From CAADGL01 sp964643885 (GTDB lineage Bacteria > Planctomycetota > Phycisphaerae > UBA1845 > Fen-1342), in contig CAZXUI010000008.1 of assembly GCA_964643885.1 (NCBI GenBank), positions 1 through 64,000 of the forward strand: a stretch of DNA of 64,000 bases, written 5' to 3'. Made by a program: the position numbers and the translations under genes. Shown piece by piece: positions 1 through 7,339 of the stretch; within the stretch, counting starts at the first letter, position 1, and each line of letters begins with the position of its first letter. A model generated the notes under the pieces. That model was not told the DNA's origin and searched no databases. It was given only the letters and a program-made list of their open reading frames with translations.

Positions 1-227
1 GTGCCGAGGATTCCGGGGATGACGATGACGGGGTTTCGGGTGGGGTCGTGGTGGGCGGCGGCGCGGTTGTAGAGGCTGCCGAGGTTGGGGGCGGCGAGGG
101 GGGTGGTGCAGGCGGGGAGTGTGGCGAGCAGGGCGATGATCGGGGCGGCGATGAAGACGGCGCGGAGCGGTCGCAGGGAGCGAGAATCACGCAGGCGGTG
201 TGCGGGCGGAGCGATTCGATGGCGCAC
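1..227 (-). CDS. Lipoprotein alpha/beta hydrolase, 5' end only (runs off the window)
   Basis: Reading the - strand from a GTG at 227 gives an open frame to the window edge. The N-terminus is basic (RHR...RLR), followed by a hydrophobic stretch AVFIAAPIIALLA and the lipobox LPAC, so the mature protein is probably a lipid-anchored exported protein. About 35 residues later comes NPVIVIPGILGT, which matches the 'VxIPGxxG' strand and oxyanion loop that opens many lipase/esterase-type alpha/beta hydrolases. The catalytic triad would lie outside the window, so enzyme class is inferred from this one motif. The frame stays open upstream of 227 without an ATG, so the GTG start is the best but not the only choice. 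Confidence 0.7.
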   Translation of the reverse strand, partial: MRHRIAPPAHRLRDSRSLRPLRAVFIAAPIIALLATLPACTTPLAAPNLGSLYNRAAAHHDPTRNPVIVIPGILG

Positions 228-452
228 GGGGTCTCTCCGAGCGGGCGCGGGGACGAGCGAACCAGGCGTTGCTGATGGGATGCCGGCGGGGCGGGGGAGG
301 TTTCGGCGCGAGGATCGGAAGGACTTTCTCGTGGTGGCATCTTGCCGTGATCGTGAGCTGCGGAGAAAGTCGAACTCAATCGTCTGCGAAGGGAACCTCG
401 GTCGGTGGTTGAATAGATTCAAATGCGAATAAGCGGGTTGGGAGTAACTGTC
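228..452. other. Intergenic region between two - strand genes
   Basis: About 225 bp between the TcmP stop and the lipoprotein start. Base composition is mixed, AT-richer towards 400-450. It would carry the promoter of the lipoprotein gene reading left. I see no hairpin repeat or convincing coding frame; the small + strand frames here are low-complexity Gly/Arg artefacts. Confidence 0.4.
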
Positions 453-1619
453 CTAGTGGATCCGACGAAGCGAGTGTCCAGCTCCTCGCTTGGGTACGCG
501 CTCGCCCGGTTTCATGCCGATAACAGCAACATTGCCCGCCTTGCGCCACTCCGCGATCCACGCCTTGACGTCGCTTTCCCAAACGAGCGGGTGTGACAAT
601 GCCGTGATCCACGCCACGTCATACGGAACGGCACGCTGGGTTTGAAGACGACGCTCGACGCCCAATCTCGCCGCGGCGAGATGTCGATCTCGCAGTCCGT
701 CGTAATGCCGCGCATCGCGCACCTGCCCCACCGCAAAGAGCTCGGGTTGGCCACTCGACCGGACCCGCGACCGCTGCTGAGCCTCAGCCCGGGCTTTCTC
801 CATTACCTCCATGGCCGTCCGCTCGGCCTTCTTGAAAACCTCGACGCCTCGAGCGTGCCGCGTCGCGTAAAGAAGATGAAAGTGAGTTCGGTCGCTCTCG
901 GGATGAAGCACGATGGCCGGGCAGACGTAGTCGTAGCCACCGACCGCTCGAACTGCGTCACAATAGCTGCGGACGAGCTCATCTACGCGTTCCTGACCCG
1001 TAAGGCCCACAATCCCGTCGCGAAAACCGCCGGAACCGAAGAGGTCGTCGAAACTCTGCCGGATCGCTGGATCAGAATGCTCGGCGAAACGCAGAATTTG
1101 GCCGGTCATGAATTTGATTAGAACCTCGCCTGGTCGCAGCCGTAACAGCGGTGCGATGGTTCGCATCGCGAAGCCGGTCCATCCTGTCGGGTCGATGAAG
1201 TTGAACGGAAACGCGTCGTTCTGCCGGCTGCCCACGAACGCCAGGATATCGCCGATGGAGTCCTCCAAAGCCGCGTGCTTAGTCGCGAATTCTGCGTCGC
1301 TCACGGAGCGAGCAAACTTGTCGAGCTGCCGATATGCGTGAGGGTCCCTTTCAAGGAAGAAGCAGCGCAGTGCGAAATCGCGCCCGAGAGCTTCCTTCAG
1401 ATGTACTTTCGCTCTCCGGAGTTCTTCGAGCGCGATATGGAACAAGCTGTCGCGCAGATCGCCTGACTGGACGTTCCAGGGGCCGGCGAAGCAGTCCACG
1501 TAGGTGATCGCGTTCCAAGAGCTTCCAACGATGTGCGCAAACCGGTCGATGTAGCTGCGCAAGATGGTGTGCTTGACAAGGGTCTGCTCACGTCCGGCGT
1601 AGAGGTCGTACTCGTCCAT
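453..1619 (-). CDS. tcmP: Three-Cys-motif partner protein (TcmP family)
   Basis: A 388-residue protein starting MDEYDLYAGREQTLVKHTIL, the typical opening of TcmP proteins, with a conserved central FNFIDPTGW element. TcmP proteins are defined by occurring beside a three-Cys-motif (Gp37/Gp68, DUF5131) protein, and that partner lies immediately upstream here. The biochemical role of TcmP is not established as far as I know; the FIDP-type motif recalls methyltransferase-like folds, but that is inference. The ATG at 1619 is chosen because the frame upstream of it reads unlike protein (Arg/Ser/His-rich) and overlaps the partner gene. The stop is TAG. Codon use is visibly less GC3-biased than in the genes to the right, which suggests horizontal acquisition of the pair. 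Confidence 0.85.
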   Translation of the reverse strand: MDEYDLYAGREQTLVKHTILRSYIDRFAHIVGSSWNAITYVDCFAGPWNVQSGDLRDSLFHIALEELRRAKVHLKEALGRDFALRCFFLERDPHAYRQLDKFARSVSDAEFATKHAALEDSIGDILAFVGSRQNDAFPFNFIDPTGWTGFAMRTIAPLLRLRPGEVLIKFMTGQILRFAEHSDPAIRQSFDDLFGSGGFRDGIVGLTGQERVDELVRSYCDAVRAVGGYDYVCPAIVLHPESDRTHFHLLYATRHARGVEVFKKAERTAMEVMEKARAEAQQRSRVRSSGQPELFAVGQVRDARHYDGLRDRHLAAARLGVERRLQTQRAVPYDVAWITALSHPLVWESDVKAWIAEWRKAGNVAVIGMKPGERVPKRGAGHSLRRIH

Positions 1620-2422
1620 CGCGTACCCCCGGCCGCCAGAACCGGAAGCGATGCGATGGCTTTCTGACGCGCGGCGAGCGGAACGACCATGCGGTGAACT
1701 GGGGTCGGCATGTCGTCGTGCGTGCGGCCATCGAGTTCGCGGCCCGTCTCGCACTTGCGCACACCGCCCCACTGCTTGAAGAAGAACCGCACCTTGGCGC
1801 GCCGGCACTGATCGCGGATCGCAGCGACCCACTCCCGTCTCATCGGTCGCGCGCCGGCACCGCTCTCGCCGCCGACAATGACCCAGTCGACGTCGCGCAG
1901 GTCGATGCTTCCAATATCCTCAAGCAACGGTTCGATAGACAGGAACCGAACGGCAGCGGGCGCTGCACGCAGATGCTCGATCCGAGGCAAACCGTGCTTG
2001 CGGTTCTCGACACTCACGCCCCACCAGATGTGCGGAAGGTCGGCTGCATGGCGCAGCCTCGTCCGCAGCAGATCGCGCAGCCGCTCTGATCGCTTGGTAA
2101 GCACTTGATAGGTGTGCCAGTTTGCAGCCTCCATGACTCCGACACACGCAACGATGTACTCGTCCGGCACATCGGCGTGAAACAGGTCACTCATCGAATT
2201 GACGAAGATCATGCGGGGCTTTGTCCAGCGCAGCGGTTCTCCGAGCTTGTCGGGTACGAGGCGCAGATCGAACCCCTGCTCGTACGGGTGCCCAGGCACG
2301 CCGCGGAAACGCTCGGCGAACGTCTCAGCGTAGCAGCGCGCGCAACCGGGGCTGACCTTCGTACATCCGCGCACGGGGTTCCAGGTTGCGTCGGTCCACT
2401 CGATTCTCGAACTGCTGCTCAT
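1397..2422 (-). CDS. DUF5131 / phage Gp37-Gp68 family three-Cys-motif protein, C-terminus probably mis-extended
   Basis: The first ~240 residues are a clear member of the Gp37/Gp68 (DUF5131) family: SRIEWTDATWNPVRGC at the N-terminus, the three-Cys signature C-x6-C-x2-C (GCTKVSPGCARCYAE), then MSDLFH, VLTKR and FFKQWGG. The family is radical-SAM-like and is found in phages and beside TcmP. After the usual family end (DGRTHDDMPTP) the frame runs on for about 90 Ser/Thr/Pro-rich residues that overlap the tcmP coding region by 223 bp in another frame. Real members end near residue 250-260, so either a small indel near 1620-1650 removed the normal stop, or the overlap is genuine. The ATG at 2422 fits the family start. 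Confidence 0.85.
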   Translation of the reverse strand: MSSSSRIEWTDATWNPVRGCTKVSPGCARCYAETFAERFRGVPGHPYEQGFDLRLVPDKLGEPLRWTKPRMIFVNSMSDLFHADVPDEYIVACVGVMEAANWHTYQVLTKRSERLRDLLRTRLRHAADLPHIWWGVSVENRKHGLPRIEHLRAAPAAVRFLSIEPLLEDIGSIDLRDVDWVIVGGESGAGARPMRREWVAAIRDQCRRAKVRFFFKQWGGVRKCETGRELDGRTHDDMPTPVHRMVVPLAARQKAIASLPVLAAGGTRWTSTTSTPDVSRPLSSTPSCAATSTGLRTSLEALGTRSPTWTASPAPGTSSQAICATACSISRSKNSGERKYI

Positions 2423-2890
2423 GCCCGATCACCGAACCTAACATAAGCCGAATGCGGGGTGGAAGTCAACTCGGTTCTGAACTCGACTTCAAAACCACCA
2501 CGCCGCGCCGGGTTTCTCGCGGATCAGCACGCCGCGGAGGTAGGCCACGGCCTTCTCGAAGCCCTCCTGCACGCTCATGTAGGCGTCCTCGTGCTCGATC
2601 GAGATCACGCCGTCGTAGCCCTTGAGCTTGAGCATGCTGATGAAGGGCTTCCAGAACTCGTCGCCGTGGCCGTAGCCGCAGGTGGCGAAGACCCAGGAGC
2701 GCTGGTGCAGCTCGCCGTAGCTCTTGGCGTCGAGCGTGCCGTTGATGCGCGTGTTGTGCGGGTCGATGCGCGTGTCCTTGCCGTGGACGTGGTAGATGCA
2801 GCCGGCGTCGCCGAGCACGCGGGCCGCCTCGACCGGGTCAATGCCCTGCCAGAAGAAGTGCGAGGGGTCGAGGTTGGCGCCGAGATTCGA

Positions 2891-3225
2891 AGACCGGCCG
2901 GAGGCCGGTCCCCCAGGAGAAGACCGGTCAGAGACCGGTCCCCCAGGAGAAGACCGGTCNNNNNNNNNNNNNNNNNNNNNNNNNNNNNNNNNNNNNNNNN
3001 NNNNNNNNNNNNNNNNNNNNNNNNNNNNNNNNNNNNNNNNNNNNNNNNNNNNNNNNNNNCCGGTCCCCCAGGAGAAGACCGGTCAGAGACCGGTCCCCCA
3101 GGAGAAGACCGGTCGGAGACCGGTCCCCCAGAAGAAGACCGGCCGGAGGCCGGTCCCCCAGGAGAAGACCGGTCGGAGACCGGTCCCCCAGAAGAAGACC
3201 GGTCAGAGACCGGTCCCCCAGAGGA
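2891..3225. repeat. 30-bp tandem hairpin repeat array (GACCGGYC-RGA-GRCCGGTC) inside a gene
   Basis: Exact 30-bp period: units begin at 2891, 2921 and 2951 left of the gap and at 3076, 3106, 3136, 3166 and 3196 right of it. Each unit holds two 8-bp arms around a 3-nt loop (AGA or GGA), then CCCCCA and a GGAGA or GAAGA linker. The arms are either GACCGGTC/GACCGGTC or GACCGGCC/GGCCGGTC, so changes on one arm are matched on the other. Thirty bases is ten codons, so the array can be read through in frame. True copy number is unknown because of the gap. Confidence 0.95.
2960..3059. other. Assembly gap (100 N)
   Basis: Exactly 100 Ns, the conventional size for a gap of unknown length. It lies within the 30-bp repeat array, which is presumably why assembly failed. 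Confidence 0.99.
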
Positions 3226-3944
3226 GGAGCCGAGCGGGGCGCCGACGGCGTGGAGCTTGAGGAGCGTCTCGGTGTTGTAGACCGAGAAGCCGGGGTGCGC
3301 CTCGAAGGCGATCTTGACGCCCTCGTTGGCCGCCTCCCTGGCCTTCTTGCTCCAGAAGGGCAGCAGCACCTCGTTCCACTGATAATCGAGAATCTTGCCG
3401 TACTCGGGCGGCCAGGCGCAGGTGACCCAGTTCGGCATGGTGTCCCTGGGCGAGCCGCCGGGGCAGCCGCTGAAGTTGATGACGACATCGGTGCCGAGCT
3501 TCGGCGCCAGGCGGACGGCGATGTCGTGGTGCCTCAGGTGATCCTCGCGCGTGGCGGGGTCGGGGCTGACCGGGTTGCCGTGCACGGCCAGGCCGATGAT
3601 CTCCAGGCCGCGCTTCCTGACGTCGTCCTTGATCCGCTGCTGGTCGGCCGCGGATTTGAGCACCTGCTCCGGATCGAAGAAGGGCTTGCCCGGATAGGCT
3701 CCGGCCGGCAGCTCGATCGCATCCAGCCCGACCTGCTTGCAGTAATCGAGCGCCTTGTCCCACCCCATGCCGCCCAGGCCTGCGCCCATCACGCCGAGTT
3801 TCATCGGTTGCTCCTGTTCAGAAAAGAATCGCGGTCGACTCGTGTTTCGCGCGGCGCGGCGGCCGCCCGGTCGCATCGTAGAGCCGCGAACACGGGCGTC
3901 CAGAGGTCGCCGGCGAGCCGCACGGGCGGCGGCTCGTGACCGTG

Positions 3945-4379
3945 TCAGCCGGCCGCGGGCTGCGGCACGGCGTCGCCGGCCGGCCGCAGCGTTTCATCGG
4001 GGATCACGAAATATCCGCCGACGATCTTGCCGCCGAGCTCGACGTGCAGCGACGGCGCCCGGCAGTCGCCCTTCCAGGTCGCCTTCGCACCGATGTGAAC
4101 CGGCCCGCGGCTGACGACGTTCGCCTCCAGCAGCCCCTCCACGACCACGCCGCCCTCGGCCTCCACGAGCTGCGCGAAAACGCGGCCGGTCTTGTGCACG
4201 ACGACGCGGCCGCAGGTCTGGATGCGCTTGACCGCCTCGAGTGCTTTGACGACGACGTCATTGACTCGGACGGGCTTGAAGCAGCCGGGGCAGGAAGTGG
4301 TCATGGCCCGCGCGCCGACCTCGAACGGCCGGCCGCAGTGATAGCAGCGCACGTTTCGTGGACCGGACTGGCGGGCCAT
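3945..4379 (-). CDS. Bactofilin-like polymer-forming protein with N-terminal zinc ribbon
   Basis: 144 residues. The N-terminus carries two CxxC pairs (Cys12/15 in CYHC and Cys30/33 in CPGC), a probable zinc ribbon. Residues ~45-130 have the bactofilin pattern of short hydrophobic strands punctuated by glycines (VVVEGLLEANVVSRGPVHIG, LHVELGGKIVGGYFVIP), expected to form a right-handed beta-helix that polymerises without nucleotide. It lies 52 bp downstream of a canonical bactofilin on the same strand, so the two are probably co-transcribed and may co-assemble. The zinc ribbon could bind nucleic acid or a partner protein; that is inference. The ATG at 4379 is the only reasonable start. Confidence 0.75.
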   Translation of the reverse strand: MARQSGPRNVRCYHCGRPFEVGARAMTTSCPGCFKPVRVNDVVVKALEAVKRIQTCGRVVVHKTGRVFAQLVEAEGGVVVEGLLEANVVSRGPVHIGAKATWKGDCRAPSLHVELGGKIVGGYFVIPDETLRPAGDAVPQPAAG

Positions 4380-4431
4380 GGAGTTCCGAGCGGTCTGGAA
4401 TCGCCGGCGTCAGGCGCGTGGCCGGGGCGGC

Positions 4432-4887
4432 TCAGCGTTTGCCGGCCGTCTCCGCCCGCGTGTCGGTCCGCGATTCGCCGCGGGCCGCGCCGGTCACGGT
4501 CGGCTTGACCTCGTGCAGGCCCGCGTCGGTGTCGGCCGATCTGGCGGCCTTGACCGCGTCGCTGCCGACGGTGCAGTGGCCGACGAAGGTCGCGCCCTCG
4601 GCGACGACCAGGCGGGCGGCGACGAGATCGCCCTTGACGCGGGCCTTGGCGGTCAGCTCGACGCGCTCGCGGGCGGTGACGTTGCCCTCGACGGCGCCGT
4701 CGACCATGACCTTGGCTGCGTCGACCGCCGCCCGGCAGGTCGCCCCCTCGGCGATCTGGAGCTCGCCCTTGGCGGTGATGCTGCCCTCGAAGCTGCCGAG
4801 AATGCGGGCGGTGCCGTCGAAGGCCATTTCGCCCTTGATCCGCGTGTCGGCACCGATAACGGTCGTCTGGTTTGCGCCTTCGGCCAT
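4432..4887 (-). CDS. Bactofilin (polymer-forming cytoskeletal protein)
   Basis: 151 residues starting MAEGANQTTVIGADTRIKGE, then the repeated IxGxxxGxIxAxGxLxIxEGAxxxAxV pattern of bactofilins to about residue 112, and a polar tail rich in Ala, Thr and Arg. Bactofilins self-assemble into filaments beneath the membrane and scaffold local cell-wall or polarity functions. The ATG at 4887 is fixed by an upstream AAGGAG at good spacing; the longer open frame further upstream is Pro/Arg-rich noise. The next gene downstream is a second, zinc-ribbon bactofilin. The phosphatase gene upstream is on the same strand about 200 bp away and may or may not share the transcript. Confidence 0.88.
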   Translation of the reverse strand: MAEGANQTTVIGADTRIKGEMAFDGTARILGSFEGSITAKGELQIAEGATCRAAVDAAKVMVDGAVEGNVTARERVELTAKARVKGDLVAARLVVAEGATFVGHCTVGSDAVKAARSADTDAGLHEVKPTVTGAARGESRTDTRAETAGKR

Positions 4888-5095
4888 GCTGAGGCTCCTT
4901 TCATGGTGCGCCGGCTCGGCTCTCCCTCCTCGCCCGAGGCGGTGACCGCCGTCGCGCGGGCTGCGCGGGGCGGCGGTCCCGAGTGCGGACGCCTGGCGGC
5001 GCGTCTGGGGGTGCATGCCCGGGGGGAAAGTGTGGCCGAGGCCGGGGCCGGCCGCAAGCGGGCGGGCGTAGGTACTGTTGCGATGGCGGTTTGAT

Positions 5096-6286
5096 TCAGT
5101 GGCGCGAGTGGATGGCGACGACGGTGAGATCGTCCATCGAGCGGCCGATGCGGCGGAGGACGTCATGGCGGCGGCCGAGCCAGCGGACCGCCGTGGCAGG
5201 GTTGGCCTCCAGGCGGCGGAACCAGTCGCTGCCGCCGATGGCTTCGTCGGCGGGAAGTGCGGGCTGCTCGGCGGCGCGGATCTCGTCGACCAGCGGTTCG
5301 ACGCCGTCGGAATAGAGCATGAGCCAGTCGCCGGGGCGGAGCGTGAAGTGCTCCACGTCGAAGCGGGCGTCGGGGTCGATGCCGACCAGCGGGCCGGCGC
5401 TTTTGAGCAGCTCGCAGCGGCCGCCGGCACGGCGGACGATGGGGTAGGGCGTCCCGCCGCGGGCGAGCGAAACCTGGCGCGTCCGCACGTTGAGCACGGC
5501 GAACGCGGCCGCTACGAAGCGGCAATCATCGAGATCGCACTCGACCAGCATTCGGTTGATGCGTGTGAGCATGTCGGCCGGACAGAGACCGCCGGCGGTG
5601 CGGCGGACGGCGCTGGCGCGGGCGGCCCGGCGGACGAAGGCGGTCAGCGTGGCCGCGGGCAGTCCGTGGCCGGTCGCGTCGGCGAGCGTGACGGCGACGT
5701 GGTCGGGATCGAGCGGATAGATATCATAGAAATCGCCGGAGACGCCGTCGGCCGGGCGGTAGATCGTGGTGAAGGCGAAGGGGCCGAGGGCGGGCAGGCG
5801 GCGGGGCGCGAGGGCTTTCCGCAGGCGTGCGGTGAGGCGCGCGTCGCTGGTGAGCCCGGCCGGCTGGCCGGATGAGCTGTTCGCGGCCGTCGTGTCCTGG
5901 CTGCGCAGGCCGGCGTGCGCGTGCGTACTGAGCAAGGTCCGCAGGCGGGCGGCGATGGCGCGTTCGTCGCCGCTGCGATCGAAGCCGATGGGCAGATCGG
6001 CGGGGCAGCGCAGCCCGCTGGCGGCGCGCTGGGATTTGCCGACGAGCAGCGTTGCCGGGGCTTCGGGTGCGAGGCGCGAGAGCAGGCGGCCGATCTGGCG
6101 GCGTTGGTCGCGGTTTTCATACTGAGAGACGACGATGACGGCGTCGGCGCGGGCGGGTCGGTCGGAGCGGAGGGCTGAGCCGAGGGTGGAGAATCGCGTC
6201 GTGGCGCCGACCCGTCGCAGCGCGCCGAGCACGCCGCTCGGAACACCGCTGGAGGCGAGCACCACGTGTACGTGTGGAGATGCCAC
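5096..6286 (-). CDS. SpoIIE-type PP2C serine phosphatase with receiver-like N-terminal region
   Basis: 396 residues. Residues ~1-120 have the alternating strand/helix look of a response-receiver domain (VHVVLASSG, ADAVIVVSQYE, ATLLVGK) but the phospho-acceptor Asp is not obvious, so it may be a degenerate receiver. Residues ~165-395 are a PP2C/SpoIIE phosphatase: VSGDFYDIY (Asp185), LADATGHGLPAA (Asp203), LMLYSDGVEPL (Asp327) and DDLTVV near the end supply the metal-binding aspartates. Such proteins dephosphorylate anti-sigma-factor antagonists or other signalling partners, but no STAS or HATPase partner is encoded nearby. Start is GTG at 6286, preceded by GAGGAG at 7 nt. Confidence 0.9.
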   Translation of the reverse strand: MASPHVHVVLASSGVPSGVLGALRRVGATTRFSTLGSALRSDRPARADAVIVVSQYENRDQRRQIGRLLSRLAPEAPATLLVGKSQRAASGLRCPADLPIGFDRSGDERAIAARLRTLLSTHAHAGLRSQDTTAANSSSGQPAGLTSDARLTARLRKALAPRRLPALGPFAFTTIYRPADGVSGDFYDIYPLDPDHVAVTLADATGHGLPAATLTAFVRRAARASAVRRTAGGLCPADMLTRINRMLVECDLDDCRFVAAAFAVLNVRTRQVSLARGGTPYPIVRRAGGRCELLKSAGPLVGIDPDARFDVEHFTLRPGDWLMLYSDGVEPLVDEIRAAEQPALPADEAIGGSDWFRRLEANPATAVRWLGRRHDVLRRIGRSMDDLTVVAIHSRH

Positions 6287-6443
6287 TCCTTCACTCCTCA
6301 GAAGCGCGGCACAGTCCGAAGCTGAGGGCGCGTCTGCCCTCCCTATCGGCCGGGCCTTGGTCGAACTTTGACAGTGAGTAGAGGAAAGGGGCGCGCGTTT
6401 GATACGCGGGGCGGCGGGAGGGCGTGGGTCTGCGAAAAGCGGA

Positions 6444-6902
6444 CTATTCGGCGTCGTAGGTTGCGATCGCGTCGTATAGTTCCTGCGCTGACGAGGCGGC
6501 GTCCACAGCGGCGCGGAAGCCGTCGATCAGCATCAGGCGGCTGGTCTTGGCGAGGGCCTTGATGTGGGCGCCGGTCTGGTCGGGCGGGCTGACGAGCAGG
6601 ACGACGAAGGTGACGGGGCGGCGGTCGATGCTCTGGAAATCGACGGGCTCGGCGGGCTTGCCGGCGGCCATGACGACCTCCGAGCAGCCGTCGCTTTTTC
6701 CGTGGGGGATGGCCAGGCCATAGCCGATTCCGGTGGAACGCTCCGCCTCGCGGCGGAGGACGGCCTCAAGTGCCCGGTCGCGATCCGTCAGGGCGCCGAC
6801 GCTGGCGAGCAGGTCGATCAATTCCGTGATCACGCCGGACTTGTCCTTGGCCTGGATGGGGACCCGGATTCGATCGACCGTGACGACTTTCGAGAGTTCC
6901 AT
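6444..6902 (-). CDS. PTS EIIA type-2 domain protein (nitrogen/fructose-type)
   Basis: 152 residues, a stand-alone EIIA domain of the fructose/mannitol/EIIANtr class. The phosphorylated histidine is His67 in IGYGLAIPHGKSD, the class signature. These proteins accept phosphate from HPr or NPr. Stand-alone copies are often regulators rather than sugar importers, which fits here because no EIIB or EIIC is nearby. A sigma70-like promoter lies just upstream (6933-6961). The gene is followed by the phosphatase gene on the same strand after 157 bp. Confidence 0.88.
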   Translation of the reverse strand: MELSKVVTVDRIRVPIQAKDKSGVITELIDLLASVGALTDRDRALEAVLRREAERSTGIGYGLAIPHGKSDGCSEVVMAAGKPAEPVDFQSIDRRPVTFVVLLVSPPDQTGAHIKALAKTSRLMLIDGFRAAVDAASSAQELYDAIATYDAE

Positions 6903-6932
6903 CGACCACGCCTCATCTGTGTGGAATCCACT

Positions 6933-6961
6933 ATTTTACGCGGGATGCCCATGCCCCGCAA
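6933..6961 (-). promoter_or_regulatory. Candidate promoter of the EIIA gene
   Basis: On the - strand, TTGCGG at 6961-6956, a 17-nt spacer, then TAAAAT at 6938-6933. Expected start of transcription near 6926, about 24 nt before the ATG. The -10 matches consensus at 5 of 6 positions; the -35 is weaker. Confidence 0.5.
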
Positions 6962-7056
6962 CGACGGGGGCGCGTGACCCGGAGCCGAGGGCGGGTGTAT
7001 GCGTGGCACGGGAGCGCGGACCGGCTACGGTCGCGTGCCCTGACGGGCAAGAGGGC

Positions 7057-7178
7057 GACAGGTCGGAGACCTGCCGCCCAGTGACCGGCCAGAGGCCGGT
7101 CCCCCAATCTCTGAGTAGGCCGGTCCCCCAATCTCTGAGTAGGCCGGTCCCCCAATGTTGAGGAGACCGGTCCCCCAT
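7057..7178. repeat. Hairpin repeat cluster, same family as 2891-3225 and 58989-59033
   Basis: Contains GACAGGTC-GGA-GACCTGCC (7057-7075), a GCCCAGT linker, then GACCGGCC-AGA-GGCCGGTC (7083-7101) and CCCCCA. Two and a half copies of a 24-bp half unit (AGGCCGGTCCCCCA plus ATCTCTGAGT) follow at 7093, 7117 and 7141, and a last half-stem GACCGGTCCCCCA ends near 7178. The first two stems and their linker line up with those inside ctaA, showing one dispersed element. Confidence 0.9.
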
Positions 7179-7197
7179 TTTCGGAGCAGCGATGCAC

Positions 7198-7296
7198 GGG
7201 CAAGCTGCGCTTGCCCATGCCACCCGGCCCGGGGGGTGCGTTTCACCTGTCACGCCGGGTGCGAGATGGGAATCTCGCGCCAGCGGAGCACCCGGC
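7198..7296. repeat. Two further hairpins between EIIA and ispE
   Basis: 7198-7216 is a perfect 8-bp stem, GGGCAAGC/GCTTGCCC, with loop TGC. 7254-7296 is a nested structure: outer arms GCCGGGTGC (7254-7262) and GCACCCGGC (7288-7296), with inner arms GCGAGAT (7261-7267) and ATCTCGC (7272-7278) around GGGA; the two arm pairs share two bases, so they may be alternatives. They sit 44 bp beyond the ispE stop on its 3' side and could act in transcript termination or stability, but there is no T-tract. Confidence 0.7.
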
Positions 7297-7339
7297 GGAT
7301 TCGTCCGGCGGGCGGCCGTTGGAGGATTCGCCGCGACGC

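Larger units (their letters stand above)
2489..3804 (-). pseudogene. Sugar phosphate isomerase/epimerase (TIM barrel) interrupted by a repeat array and assembly gap
   Basis: Residues 1-~190 (MKLGVMGAGLGGMGWDKALD, GLDAIELPAGAYPGKPFF, IAFEAHPGFSVYNTETLLKL) and the C-terminal part (HVHGKDTRIDPHN, GYGHGDEFWKPFI, ISIEHEDAYMSVQEGFEKA) are the two halves of an AP-endonuclease-2-like TIM-barrel isomerase. Such enzymes bind a divalent metal through Glu, Asp and His and isomerise or epimerise sugars. The halves join where family members read 'GANLDPSHFFWQGIDP', which is present just right of the array (about 2820-2888). Between them lie at least eight 30-bp repeats and 100 Ns. The ATG at 3804 has GGAGCA upstream. 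Because the gap length is a placeholder, it cannot be told whether the frame is kept and the repeat translated as a 10-residue repeat (GGPVSDRSSP), or the gene is broken. Confidence 0.75.

Noticed and set aside
48..432. Overlapping small + strand frames at the left end
   Set aside because: Gly/Arg-rich with no motif; the - strand has a signal peptide, lipobox and hydrolase motif in this place.
2891..3225. 30-bp repeat array considered as a CRISPR
   Set aside because: Units follow each other directly with no unique spacers, lie inside a gene, and no cas gene is present.
2459..3280. + strand frame crossing the assembly gap
   Set aside because: It only stays open because the repeat and the Ns contain no stop; the - strand halves are recognisable enzyme sequence.
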